Shown here: piece after piece, positions 1 through 9,228 of the stretch
Position numbering within the stretch: position 1 is the first letter of the stretch
Layout: every line of letters starts with the position of its first letter
DNA from: Holophaga sp.
GTDB taxonomy: Bacteria; Acidobacteriota; Holophagae; Holophagales; Holophagaceae
Reading direction: 5' to 3'
Assembly: GCA_016715205.1 (NCBI GenBank)
Contig: JADKBC010000011.1
Span: 18,638 to 82,637, forward strand
Length of the DNA stretch: 64,000 nt
Program-made: the position numbers and the translations under genes
The notes under the pieces: model-generated
Told to the model about the DNA's origin: nothing
Seen by the model: the letters and a program-made list of their open reading frames with translations, nothing else
Databases searched by the model: none

Positions 1-468
1 CTCATTGCGGCCCAGGCCTGGCCATGGCAGATCTGGGTGAAACTGGGCATTGGCTTGCTCATGGTGGTGTTGGGGCTGCTGTTGGTGTGGGGACGGCGGG
101 TGGATGCGCTGATGGAATTCCGTTTGCCCGCGCCGTTGCAAAAGCTTCTAGGCCGAGGCCTGACCCAGGGCGGGCTGCCCTTCCTGCTGGGCTTGGGCTG
201 GGGCCTGATTCCCTGTGGGCTTGTCTACATGATGCTGCTGCGCACCCTGGACGCAGGTGGCTGGCGCATGGGCGCCGCCGGCATGGCCGCATTCGGCCTA
301 GGTACCGTGCCTGTAATGTTTGGCCTGGGCTTCCTCGGCACCAAACTCAGTCAGGCTTGGCGATCCCGCCTGCTGCGCCTGGGCGGTGCCCTGGTGACGG
401 GCATGGGCGCCTGGATGATCTACCAGGCAGTGAATCTGCTCCGGCTGATGGGGAGTGATGTGGCGAAG
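1..468 (+). CDS. Partial TauE/SafE-like membrane protein (cbb3-linked)
   Basis: The reading frame is open from base 1, so the N-terminus lies outside the window. The visible part has about four hydrophobic segments. The stretch GLGWGLIPCGLVYMMLL is typical of the small cytochrome-biogenesis/'sulfite exporter TauE/SafE' family, which is often encoded beside ccoG/ccoI in cbb3 oxidase clusters and is thought to help deliver copper. It lies immediately beside ccoI, in a convergent orientation. The frame runs into a homopolymer block at 468-527, so the true C-terminus cannot be read and the residues predicted beyond about 468 are probably not real. The family assignment rests on the hydrophobic pattern and context. 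Confidence 0.6.
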
Positions 469-527
469 GGGGGGGGGGGGTTGGTTTTGGTTGGTTTTTT
501 GTTTTTTTTTAAAAAAAAAAAAATTTC
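468..527. other. Homopolymer block, likely assembly artefact
   Basis: Thirteen G, then a mixed G/T run, then a long T run and a run of thirteen A occur back to back. Nothing else around this position has such composition. It interrupts the end of the TauE/SafE-like frame and precedes a damaged 3' end of ccoI. It reads like low-quality contig-joining sequence rather than biology. Confidence 0.7.
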
Positions 528-633
528 ATGGAATGCAAGCCAACAGGGGGACAAGATAAACAGGATGGCTGCTTGCCAGCCTCGAAGGGGGGCCGGCGCG
601 GATGGCTTCAGCGCGGCGTTGAGCCGCGGGGGG

Positions 634-692
634 GCCGGCCAAGCGAATTGCCGAGATCACGGAAAGGCTGGGGGCGGGGAGGCGGGGAGCGA
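634..692 (-). other. Out-of-frame C-terminal remnant of ccoI
   Basis: Directly after the ccoI stop, a different minus-strand frame (634-669) reads SLSVISAIRLAG. This resembles the last transmembrane helix of P-type ATPases, commonly of the form SSLSVVLNALRL. It suggests the ATPase was frameshifted just before its stop, by sequencing error or mutation. Confidence 0.45.
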
Positions 693-3056
693 TCACGGCG
701 CTAGAGCGCCGGCGGCCAGGATGGGATTCAGCACGCCGGTGGCGGCCAGGGTGATGCCCGCCACGTTGTAAGCGAAGGCCCAGAAGAGGTTCTGGCGCAC
801 CACGCGATGGGCGGTTTCGGCCAGGGCGAAGGTTTCGGGAATGCGCAGGAGGGACGTATTCAGCAGTACGACCGGTGCGGCGTTCATCGCCAGGTCCGTG
901 CCGGTACCCATGGCAATGCCTAGGTCCGCCGCCGCCAGGGCGGGCGCGTCGTTGATGCCATCGCCCACCATGGCCACCACGCGGCCCCCTTGCTGGAAAC
1001 GCCGGATGGCTTCGGCCTTGGCGCCGGGGGGCACTTCACCCAGGGCTTCGTCCACGCCCAACACCGCGCCGATGCGCGTGGTGGTGGCCTGGGCATCCCC
1101 CGAGAGCAACACCGTGTGCACGCCCCGGGCGCGCAGGGCGGCCACCACGCCCGCGGCCTCGGGGCGCAGGCGATCGCCAAAGGCCAGGGCGCCCCGGGAT
1201 TGGCCGTCGATGGCCACAAAGGCAATGGTGAGACCTTCCGCCTGCCAAGCCTCCGTGCGGTGGCGAAGCGCATCCGGGATGATCACGCCTGCTTCAACCA
1301 TCAGGCGCAGGCTGCCCACCGCCACGTGCTGATGGGCGACCGAACCGGTGAGTCCACGGCCTTCCTGGATGGCAACCTCATGGGCCTCACCTAGGGTCAG
1401 GCCCTGCTCGCGAGCCAGGCGCACAACGGCGTGGCCCAGTGGATGTTCAGAGTAGGCTTCCAGCGCAGCAACCAGTTCCAGGGGCGCGTCCAAGTGTTCG
1501 CGCACGCGCACATCGCCTTCGGTGGCAGTACCGGTCTTATCCAGAACCAGCACGTCTACCTTCCGAAAGGTCTCCAGCACCCGCACATCGCGCACCAGAA
1601 TGCCTCGGCGGGAAGCGTTGCCCACAGCGGCCGTGGTGGCCAATGGTGTGGCGATCCCCAGGGCACAGGGGCAGGCGATCACCAGGACCGCGATGGCGCG
1701 CAGCATGGCCTCCGCGGGAGGCAGATGCACCGCCAGGCAGCCGAGCAGGGTAAGGGTGGCCACCCCCAGCACCGAGGGGATGAAGACCCGGGAAACGCGA
1801 TCCACTGTCCGTTCCAGGGGGCTGCGGCTGGCCAGGGCACTTTCCACGGCCCGGACGATCTGGGCCAAGGTGGAATCCGCCCCCGCCCGCAGTACCTGGA
1901 TTTCCAACACGCTTGCGGCATTGAGGCTGCCGCACACCACTTCATCACCTGGGTTTTTGCTGCGGGGCTTGGATTCCCCGGTCACCACGGATTCATCCAC
2001 GGTGGAATTGCCTGTCACCACCACACCATCGGCGGGAATGCGTTCCCCGGCCTTCACCAGGAACACCATGCCCGGTTCCAAGGCCTCGATGGCCACGAAA
2101 TGGTCCCGATCATCCAGGCGCAACCGTGCCTTTTTGGGCAGGAGACGGTGGAGCAGGGCGATGGCCTTGGCGCTGCGCTCCTTGGCGCCCCGCTCCAGGG
2201 CCTTGCCCGCGAGCATGAGGGTGACAATGGCACAGGCGGTATCGAAGTAGTAATGCTTGCCGCCCAGGAAGGCCTGCACCGAGCTGTAGGTGAAGGCGGC
2301 CAGCACGCCCACGGAAATCAGGGCCTCCATGCGCAGGTAGCCCTGGCGTAGGCCCAGCCAAGCGATGCGGTGGATGGGCCATGCGGAATAAAAGACCGCC
2401 GGAGCGGCGAGGGCCATCAGGATCAAGGGCACGCCGTGGTGCGCCCAGTCCGCGATACCTTCCCAGTAGCTGGCATAGATCACGAGGCTGAACAGCATCA
2501 CGTTCATCCACATGGCCCCGGCCAGACCCAGGCGCAACAGCAGATCCTGCCATTCCTTGCGGCCACCTTCGCGCTCACCGAGGTATTCCGTGGCGCGGTA
2601 GCCCAGGGAGGCCACCCGCTCCCCGATGCGGTCGGGGGCCAGATACTGCGGACAATACTGCACCTTCAGCAGATCCGAGGTGAACAGGACTTCGGCCGAA
2701 CGGATGCCCGGTTCCTTGGCAAGGATGTGTTCGATCACCCAGCCGCAGGAGGTGCACCACATACCGGAAACCTGGTACAGGGTTTCCCGGGTTTCGGCAT
2801 CGGGAGGGATGGAGGGGGCTCCGGAATCGGCCCCAGCCTCCACCACGCCGATCAGCCCCATCCGGAGGCTGCGCTGGAACACCTCGGTGTCACGGGGATT
2901 CATGCCATCCGTCAGGGCGCCGCTCTCCTGCAAGATCGCGTAGACATTCAAGCAACCCATGCAGCAAAAGGTTTTCGGCTGGTCGGCGAAACGCTGGGTT
3001 TGGGGGTGTTGGTCAGCAGGTGCCCCACAGAGGTCGCAGGTGTGCCCCACGCTCAT
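693..3056 (-). CDS. ccoI: Copper-translocating P-type ATPase CcoI/FixI
   Basis: The 787-residue protein starts with a Cys-rich metal-binding segment (CDLCGAP, then FCCMGCLNVY near residue 32). A heavy-metal-associated domain with WCTSCGW near residue 100 follows, then the transmembrane P1B ATPase core. It carries the copper-channel CPC motif (Cys462-Cys464), the phosphorylated Asp506 in DKTGT, a TGES actuator loop and GDGINDAP. CcoI/FixI ATPases export copper for maturation of cbb3 oxidase, which fits the cluster. Its ATG overlaps the stop of the preceding small gene. The C-terminus stops at LAAGALAP without the usual final helix, and that helix seems to persist in another frame (634-669), so the 3' end is probably frameshifted. 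Confidence 0.9.
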   Translation of the reverse strand: MSVGHTCDLCGAPADQHPQTQRFADQPKTFCCMGCLNVYAILQESGALTDGMNPRDTEVFQRSLRMGLIGVVEAGADSGAPSIPPDAETRETLYQVSGMWCTSCGWVIEHILAKEPGIRSAEVLFTSDLLKVQYCPQYLAPDRIGERVASLGYRATEYLGEREGGRKEWQDLLLRLGLAGAMWMNVMLFSLVIYASYWEGIADWAHHGVPLILMALAAPAVFYSAWPIHRIAWLGLRQGYLRMEALISVGVLAAFTYSSVQAFLGGKHYYFDTACAIVTLMLAGKALERGAKERSAKAIALLHRLLPKKARLRLDDRDHFVAIEALEPGMVFLVKAGERIPADGVVVTGNSTVDESVVTGESKPRSKNPGDEVVCGSLNAASVLEIQVLRAGADSTLAQIVRAVESALASRSPLERTVDRVSRVFIPSVLGVATLTLLGCLAVHLPPAEAMLRAIAVLVIACPCALGIATPLATTAAVGNASRRGILVRDVRVLETFRKVDVLVLDKTGTATEGDVRVREHLDAPLELVAALEAYSEHPLGHAVVRLAREQGLTLGEAHEVAIQEGRGLTGSVAHQHVAVGSLRLMVEAGVIIPDALRHRTEAWQAEGLTIAFVAIDGQSRGALAFGDRLRPEAAGVVAALRARGVHTVLLSGDAQATTTRIGAVLGVDEALGEVPPGAKAEAIRRFQQGGRVVAMVGDGINDAPALAAADLGIAMGTGTDLAMNAAPVVLLNTSLLRIPETFALAETAHRVVRQNLFWAFAYNVAGITLAATGVLNPILAAGALAP

Positions 3057-3208
3057 GAATGGCCGCGCTGCTGGCCCCGCTCATCCAGCATGATCGGATT
3101 GGCCTTTACGGACACGCGATAGGCCACGATCAGGATGCCAATGAACAGCAGGCTGATGACCCCGAACATGACGGGAAAGAAGAGGGAATGTTTGGGGGTC
3201 TTCGGCAT
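3053..3208 (-). CDS. 51-residue single-helix protein between ccoG and ccoI
   Basis: This small gene encodes a basic N-terminus (MPKTPKHS), one transmembrane helix of about 20 residues (residues 10-30) and a short polar tail ending RGQQRGHS. It starts two bases after the ccoG stop, and its TGA overlaps the ATG of ccoI in an ATGA arrangement, so translation is probably coupled. The position is where FixH/CcoH normally sits in ccoG-H-I-S operons. It is much shorter than typical FixH, and I see no diagnostic FixH residues. A role in cbb3 assembly is inferred from position only. Confidence 0.65.
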   Translation of the reverse strand: MPKTPKHSLFFPVMFGVISLLFIGILIVAYRVSVKANPIMLDERGQQRGHS

Positions 3209-3210
3209 GG

Positions 3211-4536
3211 CTATTTCCTTGGCAGCGGCATGAGAAAGGTCAGCTCGGTTGCATCGGGCGCACGGTCACCCTGGGCCTGGGCCAGAATGCGGATCTGAGT
3301 GACATCCTGGGCGTCGGCCCAGGGCATGGCACGAAGATCCACGGTCTGCTCCAATACTTCACCCAGGGCCAGGGGCACGGGGTTGGCGGGTAGGGCTAGT
3401 TCGGCGCCGGGCAATCCATCCACCCAAAGGCGCACGGTGGTGGCCCGGGGTGAGCGGTTGGCGAGTTTGATCCTCACGCGGTTCACCACTTTCCCATCGG
3501 CTTGAACGGTGTAGAGCGTGCTGCGATCCGAAGCAATGTACACCAGCACGGGGCGGCGCAGGGACAGGGCGATTCCCAAGCCAACCAGATAGAACAGCAT
3601 GATCAGCAGAATCACCCAGCGTTTGGCATCTCGCAGTCCGATGCGATGGAGCCAGGGTTCCCGCACCTTTGTTCCAGCTGGGGCTTCGCCCCAGGCGTAT
3701 TGGATGAGGCCCGGGTGACCCAGTCGGCGGAGCACGTCTTCGCACGCATCCACACAGTCACCGCAGTGAACACATTCGATCTGATAGGGGCCCTTGCGAA
3801 TATCGATGCCCATTTCGCAGACCCGCACGCACTTACCGCATTCAATGCAGGCCTTGTCCGGGTCCTCATAGTTCACCAGCAGTGTGTGTCGATCCTGGAG
3901 CATGCCCTGCAGGTACCCATAAGGGCAAACCGTGGTGCAGAACTTTTGGCGCACCAGCACCAGATCAAGAAACGTCAGCAGGGTTACGGAAGCGCCCGTG
4001 ATGCCGCCCACGGTGACCAGGTCCAGGTGGAGCAGGCGGCTCAGCAGATCCCGGGGCTCCACGAAATAGGAAGTGAATACGAAGGCGAGGAACACCGAAG
4101 CGATGGCCAGCACCGCGTAGAAAATGGCCAGGCCCGTGACCTTTCGGGCGGTGCCTTTCGGGAACAGTTTCTGCGAAACGCTGCGACCCCAGGCTTCCAT
4201 CGCCTGGCTCCACTCGCTGAAGATCATCTGGGGGCACGCATAGCTGCAGTAGATGCGCCCGTAGAGGATGGCGGAGGCGGTCACCAGGAACATCAAGAAC
4301 ATGATGGCGAAAAAGAGGATGGCGAATTCGCTGATCCAGAGTTCGAAACCCGCCAGATAGAACCGCTGCCGTGGAATATCAAAGCGCATCAGGTTGGAGA
4401 AGGGCAAAACGAGGAAGATCAGGAAGAACACCAGATGAAATCGTTTGCGGGTACGTCGATGCATCGTTTCCGCAGGCGGCAAGGGCGCCTTTCGTTCAAC
4501 CCGAGGCTTGGGTGCCTGGACTTCACTGGTGCTCAT
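3211..4536 (-). CDS. ccoG: Cytochrome c oxidase accessory protein CcoG (FixG)
   Basis: The 441-residue membrane protein has several helices in its N-terminal half and Cys motifs YCSYACPQMIF and TTVCPYG. A ferredoxin-like pair of 4Fe-4S motifs follows (CIECGKCVRVC and CVHCGDCVDAC), then another helix. The C-terminal domain of about 110 residues is beta-rich and typical of FixG. CcoG is known to act as a cupric reductase in cbb3 oxidase copper insertion. It leads the ccoG-small protein-ccoI block, separated from the upstream oxidoreductase gene by about 250 bases, so it may have its own promoter. Confidence 0.93.
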   Translation of the reverse strand: MSTSEVQAPKPRVERKAPLPPAETMHRRTRKRFHLVFFLIFLVLPFSNLMRFDIPRQRFYLAGFELWISEFAILFFAIMFLMFLVTASAILYGRIYCSYACPQMIFSEWSQAMEAWGRSVSQKLFPKGTARKVTGLAIFYAVLAIASVFLAFVFTSYFVEPRDLLSRLLHLDLVTVGGITGASVTLLTFLDLVLVRQKFCTTVCPYGYLQGMLQDRHTLLVNYEDPDKACIECGKCVRVCEMGIDIRKGPYQIECVHCGDCVDACEDVLRRLGHPGLIQYAWGEAPAGTKVREPWLHRIGLRDAKRWVILLIMLFYLVGLGIALSLRRPVLVYIASDRSTLYTVQADGKVVNRVRIKLANRSPRATTVRLWVDGLPGAELALPANPVPLALGEVLEQTVDLRAMPWADAQDVTQIRILAQAQGDRAPDATELTFLMPLPRK

Positions 4537-4787
4537 GGGCTCGCCTTTCAGGGCATGAACCGGAATCTATTCATGTGGTGCTTTGAATAACAAAGGAATG
4601 GGGCCACAGAATAGGTTAGCGGTCTCATTCCCATTTATCAGTGTCCAACGGTAGACCTTGTTTTCAGGGCAAGTAAGCAGGAACTTGGATTCTGTAACTT
4701 GGGATGCGAAAAATTAAAAAAACAAATTCAGCCAACGATGAACACCGATAAAAAATCGGTGGTTTGTCGCCTGGATTTGCCAGTGAT
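4537..4787 (-). other. 250-base gap upstream of ccoG
   Basis: The gap contains no convincing gene. It is richer in A/T than its surroundings and holds a perfect 7-bp hairpin with an AAAAA loop (4743-4761) just past the end of the oxidoreductase gene. The hairpin lacks a following U tract on the minus strand, so it is at best a weak terminator. A ccoG promoter probably lies here, but I could not assign -35/-10 boxes. Confidence 0.35.
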
Positions 4788-6731
4788 TTACTCAGCGGCG
4801 GCTTGGTACAAAATCTTGGGATTGGGTGAGGGCACGGAAACGCACTCCTCGTAATGCTCGAAGCGCTTCATCTGGATGGCGTGGGTGGGGCAGCGGGAGG
4901 CGCACATGGCGCAGCGGATGCAGGTGCTCTCATCCTTGAGCATGATGCCGCCCAGTTCATCTTTTTCCTCAGCAGAAAGCGCCGCGTATTCAGCGGTGGT
5001 GATTTCCGCTCCTGCCTGGAAGAGCCGCTCCCAGGCTTCCGCATCCGATAGATGGCTCAGGCCCACGAGTTTGATGAGGTTTTCGGGGCAGACGTCCACA
5101 CAGCCGTTGCACGCGATGCAGATGCTCGTGTCGAACACCGTGTTGATGTTGCAGCGGAGGCAGCGGGAACCCTGGCGCTTGGCCATGGTTTCGGAATAAT
5201 TCAGCTCCACGTTCTCCAGAGAGGCCGCGCGCTGGGTGCATTCCACTACGGGCGGGTTGCAACGGGGCTCTTCGTACCAGCCCTCCGCCATGGTGTAGGC
5301 AGCCGGGAGCCAGCGTTTGCGGAGCACCACATCGGTGCGTGTGTTGCGCAGGAAGTCGTGCATGGAACGCGCTGCAGTATGGGCGGAGGCGATGGCGTCG
5401 ATGAAGAGACGCGGCCCGTGGGCAATGTCACCGCAGGCGAAGACATCCGGCGCAGTGGTCTGGTAGGTGGCGCGATCCACCTTGATGAGCCCGCGCTCGG
5501 AAGCCACCCCATCTTCGGGCTTGAGGAAGGAAAGATCCGAACTCTGACCGATGGCGAAAATGATGGTATCCGCCAGCAGGTCCTCGGTCTCTCCCTCGGC
5601 AAATTGGGGTTCAAAGCGGCCTTCAGCGTTAAATACCGACACGCACTTGTTCATGCGAAGACCCGCCGCGCGGCCCTTCTCGATGATGATTTCACGAGGG
5701 CCCCGGCGATTGTGCAGGCGGATGCCTTCCTCTTCGCCTTCGTGGATTTCCACGTCGTCGGCGGGCATTTCCTCCAGGGACTCCAGGCAGACCACATGCA
5801 CTTCTTTGTCACCGCTGCTGCGCAGGGCGCTGCGGGCCACATCGTAGGCCACCTTTTCGCCGCGCCCCATTTCTTCGAGGGCTTCATCGCGTCCCATGGC
5901 ATCCACGGGGCGCAAGGCGCTGCGGGCAACGTCGTAGGCCACGTTGCCGCCACCCACTACCACGATGCGGCGACCCATGGGCAGGGCCTTGCCTTGATTG
6001 AAGGCGCGCAGGAATTCCATGCCATCGTAGACACCTTCTGCCTCACCTCCGGGAAGGGAGAGCTTGCGTCCGTTGGGGAGGCCCACGCCTAGGAAGACCG
6101 CCTTGTATCCCTCGGCGCGCAGGCTGGCGATCGTGAAGTCTCGGCCCAGCCGCATGTTGCATTTGAGCTCCACGCCCATGGACAGAATGGCCTGAATCTC
6201 GTGCTGGACCAGTTCGCGGGGCAGACGGAAGACGGGCACACCCACCATGAGCATGCCGCCGGGCTCGGAGTCGGCCTCGTATACCGTAACCTTGTAACCG
6301 AGTTGAACGAGATCGTGCGCCACCGTAAGGCCGCTCACGCCGGCGCCCACCACGGCCACGCGCTCGAAGTCGCCTCGGTTCGGGGGCAGCATGCGCTGAT
6401 CGCAGCCTTCCCGGTATTTGGCGTAGTCGCCGGTTTCGGGCCCGGATTTGTCCGTGGCGAAGCGCTTGAGGGCGCGAATCGCCACGGGCTCGTCCAGGGA
6501 ACCTCGTCGGCAGTTGGCCTCACAGGGGGCGCCGCAGACGCGCCCGCAAATGGAGGCAAAGGGATTGGTGGCCCGCGCGATGCGGTACGCGTCTTCGTGG
6601 CGGCCCTCAGCGATGGCCGTTACGTAACCGCAGGCGTCCGTATGCACTGGGCAGGCGTGCTGGCACTTGACCATTTCCACCCAGTACTGCGAATCATCCG
6701 GAACTCGGAGCTGCCAATTCCCGTTTTGCAC
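4788..6731 (-). CDS. GltD-like FAD/NAD(P) oxidoreductase with 4Fe-4S domains
   Basis: The N-terminal iron-sulfur domain (CQHACPVHTDACGY, then ICGRVCGAPCEANC) is of the glutamate synthase small-subunit type. It is followed by an FAD-binding fold (VVGAGVSGL), an NAD(P)-binding fold (IVVVGGGNVAYD) and a C-terminal di-cluster ferredoxin region (CIACNGCVDVCP and CIRCAMCASRCP). I chose GTG 6731 because it has GAGGA about eight bases upstream. An earlier in-frame start at 6785 would overlap the preceding gene by 50 bases. The protein probably moves electrons between NAD(P)H and a membrane or cytochrome partner, judging from its place inside a cbb3 cluster. The substrate is unknown. The segment VAYDVARSALR occurs twice, about 30 residues apart. 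Confidence 0.85.
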   Translation of the reverse strand: MQNGNWQLRVPDDSQYWVEMVKCQHACPVHTDACGYVTAIAEGRHEDAYRIARATNPFASICGRVCGAPCEANCRRGSLDEPVAIRALKRFATDKSGPETGDYAKYREGCDQRMLPPNRGDFERVAVVGAGVSGLTVAHDLVQLGYKVTVYEADSEPGGMLMVGVPVFRLPRELVQHEIQAILSMGVELKCNMRLGRDFTIASLRAEGYKAVFLGVGLPNGRKLSLPGGEAEGVYDGMEFLRAFNQGKALPMGRRIVVVGGGNVAYDVARSALRPVDAMGRDEALEEMGRGEKVAYDVARSALRSSGDKEVHVVCLESLEEMPADDVEIHEGEEEGIRLHNRRGPREIIIEKGRAAGLRMNKCVSVFNAEGRFEPQFAEGETEDLLADTIIFAIGQSSDLSFLKPEDGVASERGLIKVDRATYQTTAPDVFACGDIAHGPRLFIDAIASAHTAARSMHDFLRNTRTDVVLRKRWLPAAYTMAEGWYEEPRCNPPVVECTQRAASLENVELNYSETMAKRQGSRCLRCNINTVFDTSICIACNGCVDVCPENLIKLVGLSHLSDAEAWERLFQAGAEITTAEYAALSAEEKDELGGIMLKDESTCIRCAMCASRCPTHAIQMKRFEHYEECVSVPSPNPKILYQAAAE

Positions 6732-6735
6732 AGCA

Positions 6736-7047
6736 TCAATCCTCGTGGAACTTGCGGATCGCAAAGGCGACCAGCACGATGACATAGACCAGGGCCATGG
6801 CGGTCACGGTGTACACCAACACGGGGCTGGTCTTGGAAACCGCATTGAATTGCTGCACCAGGGTTCCGCGCGTCGCGTGGCCCGTGTCGCCGTACATCTG
6901 AAGCGCGATATAGGCGGTGGCGCCCAGGCCGATAATGGGGAAGGCCAGTTTCAGGAAGCCCGGCACATCTGTGTTCTTTTTCTCTGTCATCCAGCCGTCG
7001 GCGTATTCCTTCAGGCCGTCCTGGCCCTTGGGGGTCTGTTCGCTCAT
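6736..7047 (-). CDS. 103-residue two-helix membrane protein of the cbb3 cluster
   Basis: A hydrophilic N-terminus of about 28 residues is followed by a helix (FLKLAFPIIGLGATAYIAL), a periplasmic or cytoplasmic linker of about 35 residues and a second helix near the C-terminus (VYTVTAMALVYVIVLVAFAI). It sits directly after the CcoS-like gene and overlaps it by four bases. There is no CXXCH, so it is not a CcoP, although it occupies the position where ccoP would be expected. It may be a small structural subunit that anchors a soluble cytochrome, but that is speculation. I recognise no named family. Confidence 0.7.
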   Translation of the reverse strand: MSEQTPKGQDGLKEYADGWMTEKKNTDVPGFLKLAFPIIGLGATAYIALQMYGDTGHATRGTLVQQFNAVSKTSPVLVYTVTAMALVYVIVLVAFAIRKFHED

Positions 7048-7229
7048 GGAAGCCTCCTGTCGGTGTCGGCGGTATTGTCATCCTCGAGCATTTTGTATTT
7101 CGCATCCTCGCTGTGCTCGCCCCATTCGCCCCGGCGGAACGTTCTCACAAAAAAGAACACCGCCAGGCCGAACATGATGGCGAAGAACAGATAGGCAAAA
7201 TAGATGCTCGGATAGGTGTAGTCATTCAT
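7044..7229 (-). CDS. Small CcoQ/CcoS-like membrane protein
   Basis: The 61-residue protein has one N-terminal transmembrane helix (residues 9-28), a basic stop-transfer RTFRRG and an acidic tail containing SEDAKYKMLEDD. This layout matches small cbb3 accessory or assembly proteins (CcoQ/CcoS), whose tail carries a conserved acidic D/E-rich stretch after the helix. It is encoded just after ccoO, the usual position of ccoQ. The EDAKY motif is shared with the small protein encoded at 12771-12974. The exact family is uncertain. Confidence 0.65.
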   Translation of the reverse strand: MNDYTYPSIYFAYLFFAIMFGLAVFFFVRTFRRGEWGEHSEDAKYKMLEDDNTADTDRRLP

Positions 7230-7236
7230 TCCGCGC

Positions 7237-7806
7237 CTACTTCTCGTAGTCCTTGGCCGGGCGCCAGTCCTTGGCGCGACCCAGGTTCTGCATGTAGGCC
7301 ACCAGCGCCTTGAACTCTTCCGGATCCTTGACGATCCAGGGATAGGTCGGCATGACCGAACCCTTCACTAGGTCCCGGGGATTGCGGAAGTGCGTGCGGT
7401 GCCATTGTTCGTCGTACTTGCCGCCCACGCGGGCCAGATCTGGCCCCGTGCGCTTGGTGCCGAACATGTGAGGGTCATCGTAGACGAATTCATCGGGGGT
7501 GGAGATCGGCGCATCCACACCACGCCAGCCATAGCGCTTGGTATCCGCAAGCAGGGTGCGGACCTGCTGGGTGTGGCAGTACCAGCAACCTTCACGCACG
7601 TAGATGGCCCGACCCTTTTTCTGCAGATCCGTCAGGGGCATCAGCTTGCCCGTAACGCCCTTGGCAGGGTCCTGATTATCAAAGGGTTTGGCCCAGCTGG
7701 TGTCGATCAGGGGCGGCACCACGGTGGTGAGAATGCCCCCGATGAAAAAGAGCAGCAGGGAGATGGCAACGGCCCAAATGGCACTGGTATCGGCTTTCTT
7801 GAACAT
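7237..7806 (-). CDS. ccoO: cbb3 oxidase subunit CcoO, monoheme cytochrome c
   Basis: The 189-residue protein has an N-terminal membrane anchor (residues 9-31), a single heme site CWYCHTQQVR and the CcoO-typical stretches KRTGPDLARVGGKY and GSVMPTYPW. CcoO (FixO) passes electrons to the catalytic CcoN subunit. It follows ccoN by 21 bases and is followed by the small CcoQ/CcoS-like gene seven bases later. Its length is at the short end for CcoO. The Met in SVMPTYPW is a plausible axial ligand, as in the family. Confidence 0.95.
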   Translation of the reverse strand: MFKKADTSAIWAVAISLLLFFIGGILTTVVPPLIDTSWAKPFDNQDPAKGVTGKLMPLTDLQKKGRAIYVREGCWYCHTQQVRTLLADTKRYGWRGVDAPISTPDEFVYDDPHMFGTKRTGPDLARVGGKYDEQWHRTHFRNPRDLVKGSVMPTYPWIVKDPEEFKALVAYMQNLGRAKDWRPAKDYEK

Positions 7807-7827
7807 GATCGCGCTCCTTTCCGCGGC

Positions 7828-9228
7828 CTAGGAGGCCGCCTCCTCGGTGGTGCCCATGACCGTGGCCAGCACGTTGTAGGCGAACATGACGATGCCGACG
7901 AAAATCAGCGCGCCGGAGAAGAAGCGGACCAGCCAGATGGGCTTGAGGGCCACCACCGTGTCGATGAAGGGGATGGACCAGTTGTTCCACTGCCAACCCT
8001 GCCAGAAACCGCCCAGCCAGAGGGTTACAAAGAACCCGAGGCCGCCGATCAGCATCATCCAATAGCTCCAGTTGGCCAGGGCCTGGGAGTGCAGGGCCTT
8101 GCCCCACATCTTGGGCACCGCAAAGTAGGTGCCCGCGATGGCAAAGAAGCTGAAGCAGCCCAGCACGGCCATGTGGGCATGGCCAGGAATCCAATCCGTC
8201 TTGGAGACGATGGCGCTGACCGTGCGCAGGCTGTGCATGGGGCCCTGGAAGCATGTCAGCAGGTAGAACACCACGCCGGTCATGAGGAACTTCAGCGGCA
8301 CATTTTCGCGGAGTTGGTGCCACTGCCCCTTCATGGTGGCGAAGAGGTTGTAGACCACCGCCCAGACGGGGATGAGCAGCATCAGGGAGAAGGCAATGGC
8401 GATGGTCTGCAGCCACTGGGAGATGGGCCCGTGGATCATGTGGTGGGCGCCGGTCCAGACGTAGACAAAGGCCAGGGACCAGAACCCCACCATGGATAGC
8501 TTGTGACTGTGCAGGGGTGTGTTGGAGGCACGGGGGATGAAGTAGTACGCAAGGGCCAGCCCGACAGGGGTAAAGATCAAGCCCACGGCATTATGGACAT
8601 ACATCCAGTTGAGGTTGGCCTGGTTGGTGCCCGTGGCGAAGAGGGTGGCGAAATTGCCAGTCAAGTAAACGAAGGCGGTCCAGAGGATGCAGCCCATGGT
8701 GTACCAGATGGTCACGTACATGGCCGTGTACTTGCGCTGGGCCACAGTCATGAAGATGTTGAGCCCGAACATGATCCAGGCCACCACCACCAGCACATCC
8801 AGGAACATGGGCAACTCGGCGTATTCCCACCCCTGGTTCCAGCCCGCCAGCAAGCAGACCACGGCTCCAAGGATGATGACGTTCCAGAGCATCGCCGTAG
8901 CGACGCCCAGCTTCTCGCTCCAGAGCTTCACGCCGCAGAGCCTGGGGATTACATAGAAGGTCAGCCCCATGTCAGCGGCCAACAGCCAGCCGAAGAGCAT
9001 GCCGTTCACGTGCAGGGGACGAAGGCGGCCGTAGGAGAGCCAGGACACGGTGCCCATGAGATCGGGCCAGACGAACTTGGCGGCGATCAGGATGGCGATG
9101 ATGCCCACGATGAAAAAATAGGCTACGGAACTGACGATGAACCAACGGGCGGTCAGGTCCTCGTGAACGAGGGACCCCGCGGGAGCAGCGGCGCCCCCTG
9201 CCTCAGCTCGGCTAATTTGCTCCTGCAT
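7828..9228 (-). CDS. ccoN: cbb3 oxidase catalytic subunit CcoN
   Basis: About 466 residues and twelve predicted helices match subunit I of cbb3 oxidase. Characteristic stretches include [13 protein letters not shown] (low-spin heme ligand region), [11 protein letters not shown] (CuB ligand pair) and GHAHMAVLG (heme-binding helix). ATG 9228 was chosen because AGGAGG lies about six bases upstream. The frame could start at 9285, but that would extend further into the upstream gene. The start overlaps the end of the heptaheme cytochrome gene by 17 bases, indicating coupled translation. The enzyme reduces O2 to water in the cytoplasmic membrane, usually with high affinity. Confidence 0.96.
   Translation of the reverse strand: MQEQISRAEAGGAAAPAGSLVHEDLTARWFIVSSVAYFFIVGIIAILIAAKFVWPDLMGTVSWLSYGRLRPLHVNGMLFGWLLAADMGLTFYVIPRLCGVKLWSEKLGVATAMLWNVIILGAVVCLLAGWNQGWEYAELPMFLDVLVVVAWIMFGLNIFMTVAQRKYTAMYVTIWYTMGCILWTAFVYLTGNFATLFATGTNQANLNWMYVHNAVGLIFTPVGLALAYYFIPRASNTPLHSHKLSMVGFWSLAFVYVWTGAHHMIHGPISQWLQTIAIAFSLMLLIPVWAVVYNLFATMKGQWHQLRENVPLKFLMTGVVFYLLTCFQGPMHSLRTVSAIVSKTDWIPGHAHMAVLGCFSFFAIAGTYFAVPKMWGKALHSQALANWSYWMMLIGGLGFFVTLWLGGFWQGWQWNNWSIPFIDTVVALKPIWLVRFFSGALIFVGIVMFAYNVLATVMGTTEEAAS

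Noticed and set aside
4743..4761. 7-bp hairpin with AAAAA loop as a terminator of the oxidoreductase gene
   Set aside because: No U tract follows on the minus strand. The stem is weak, so I only mention it in the intergenic entry.
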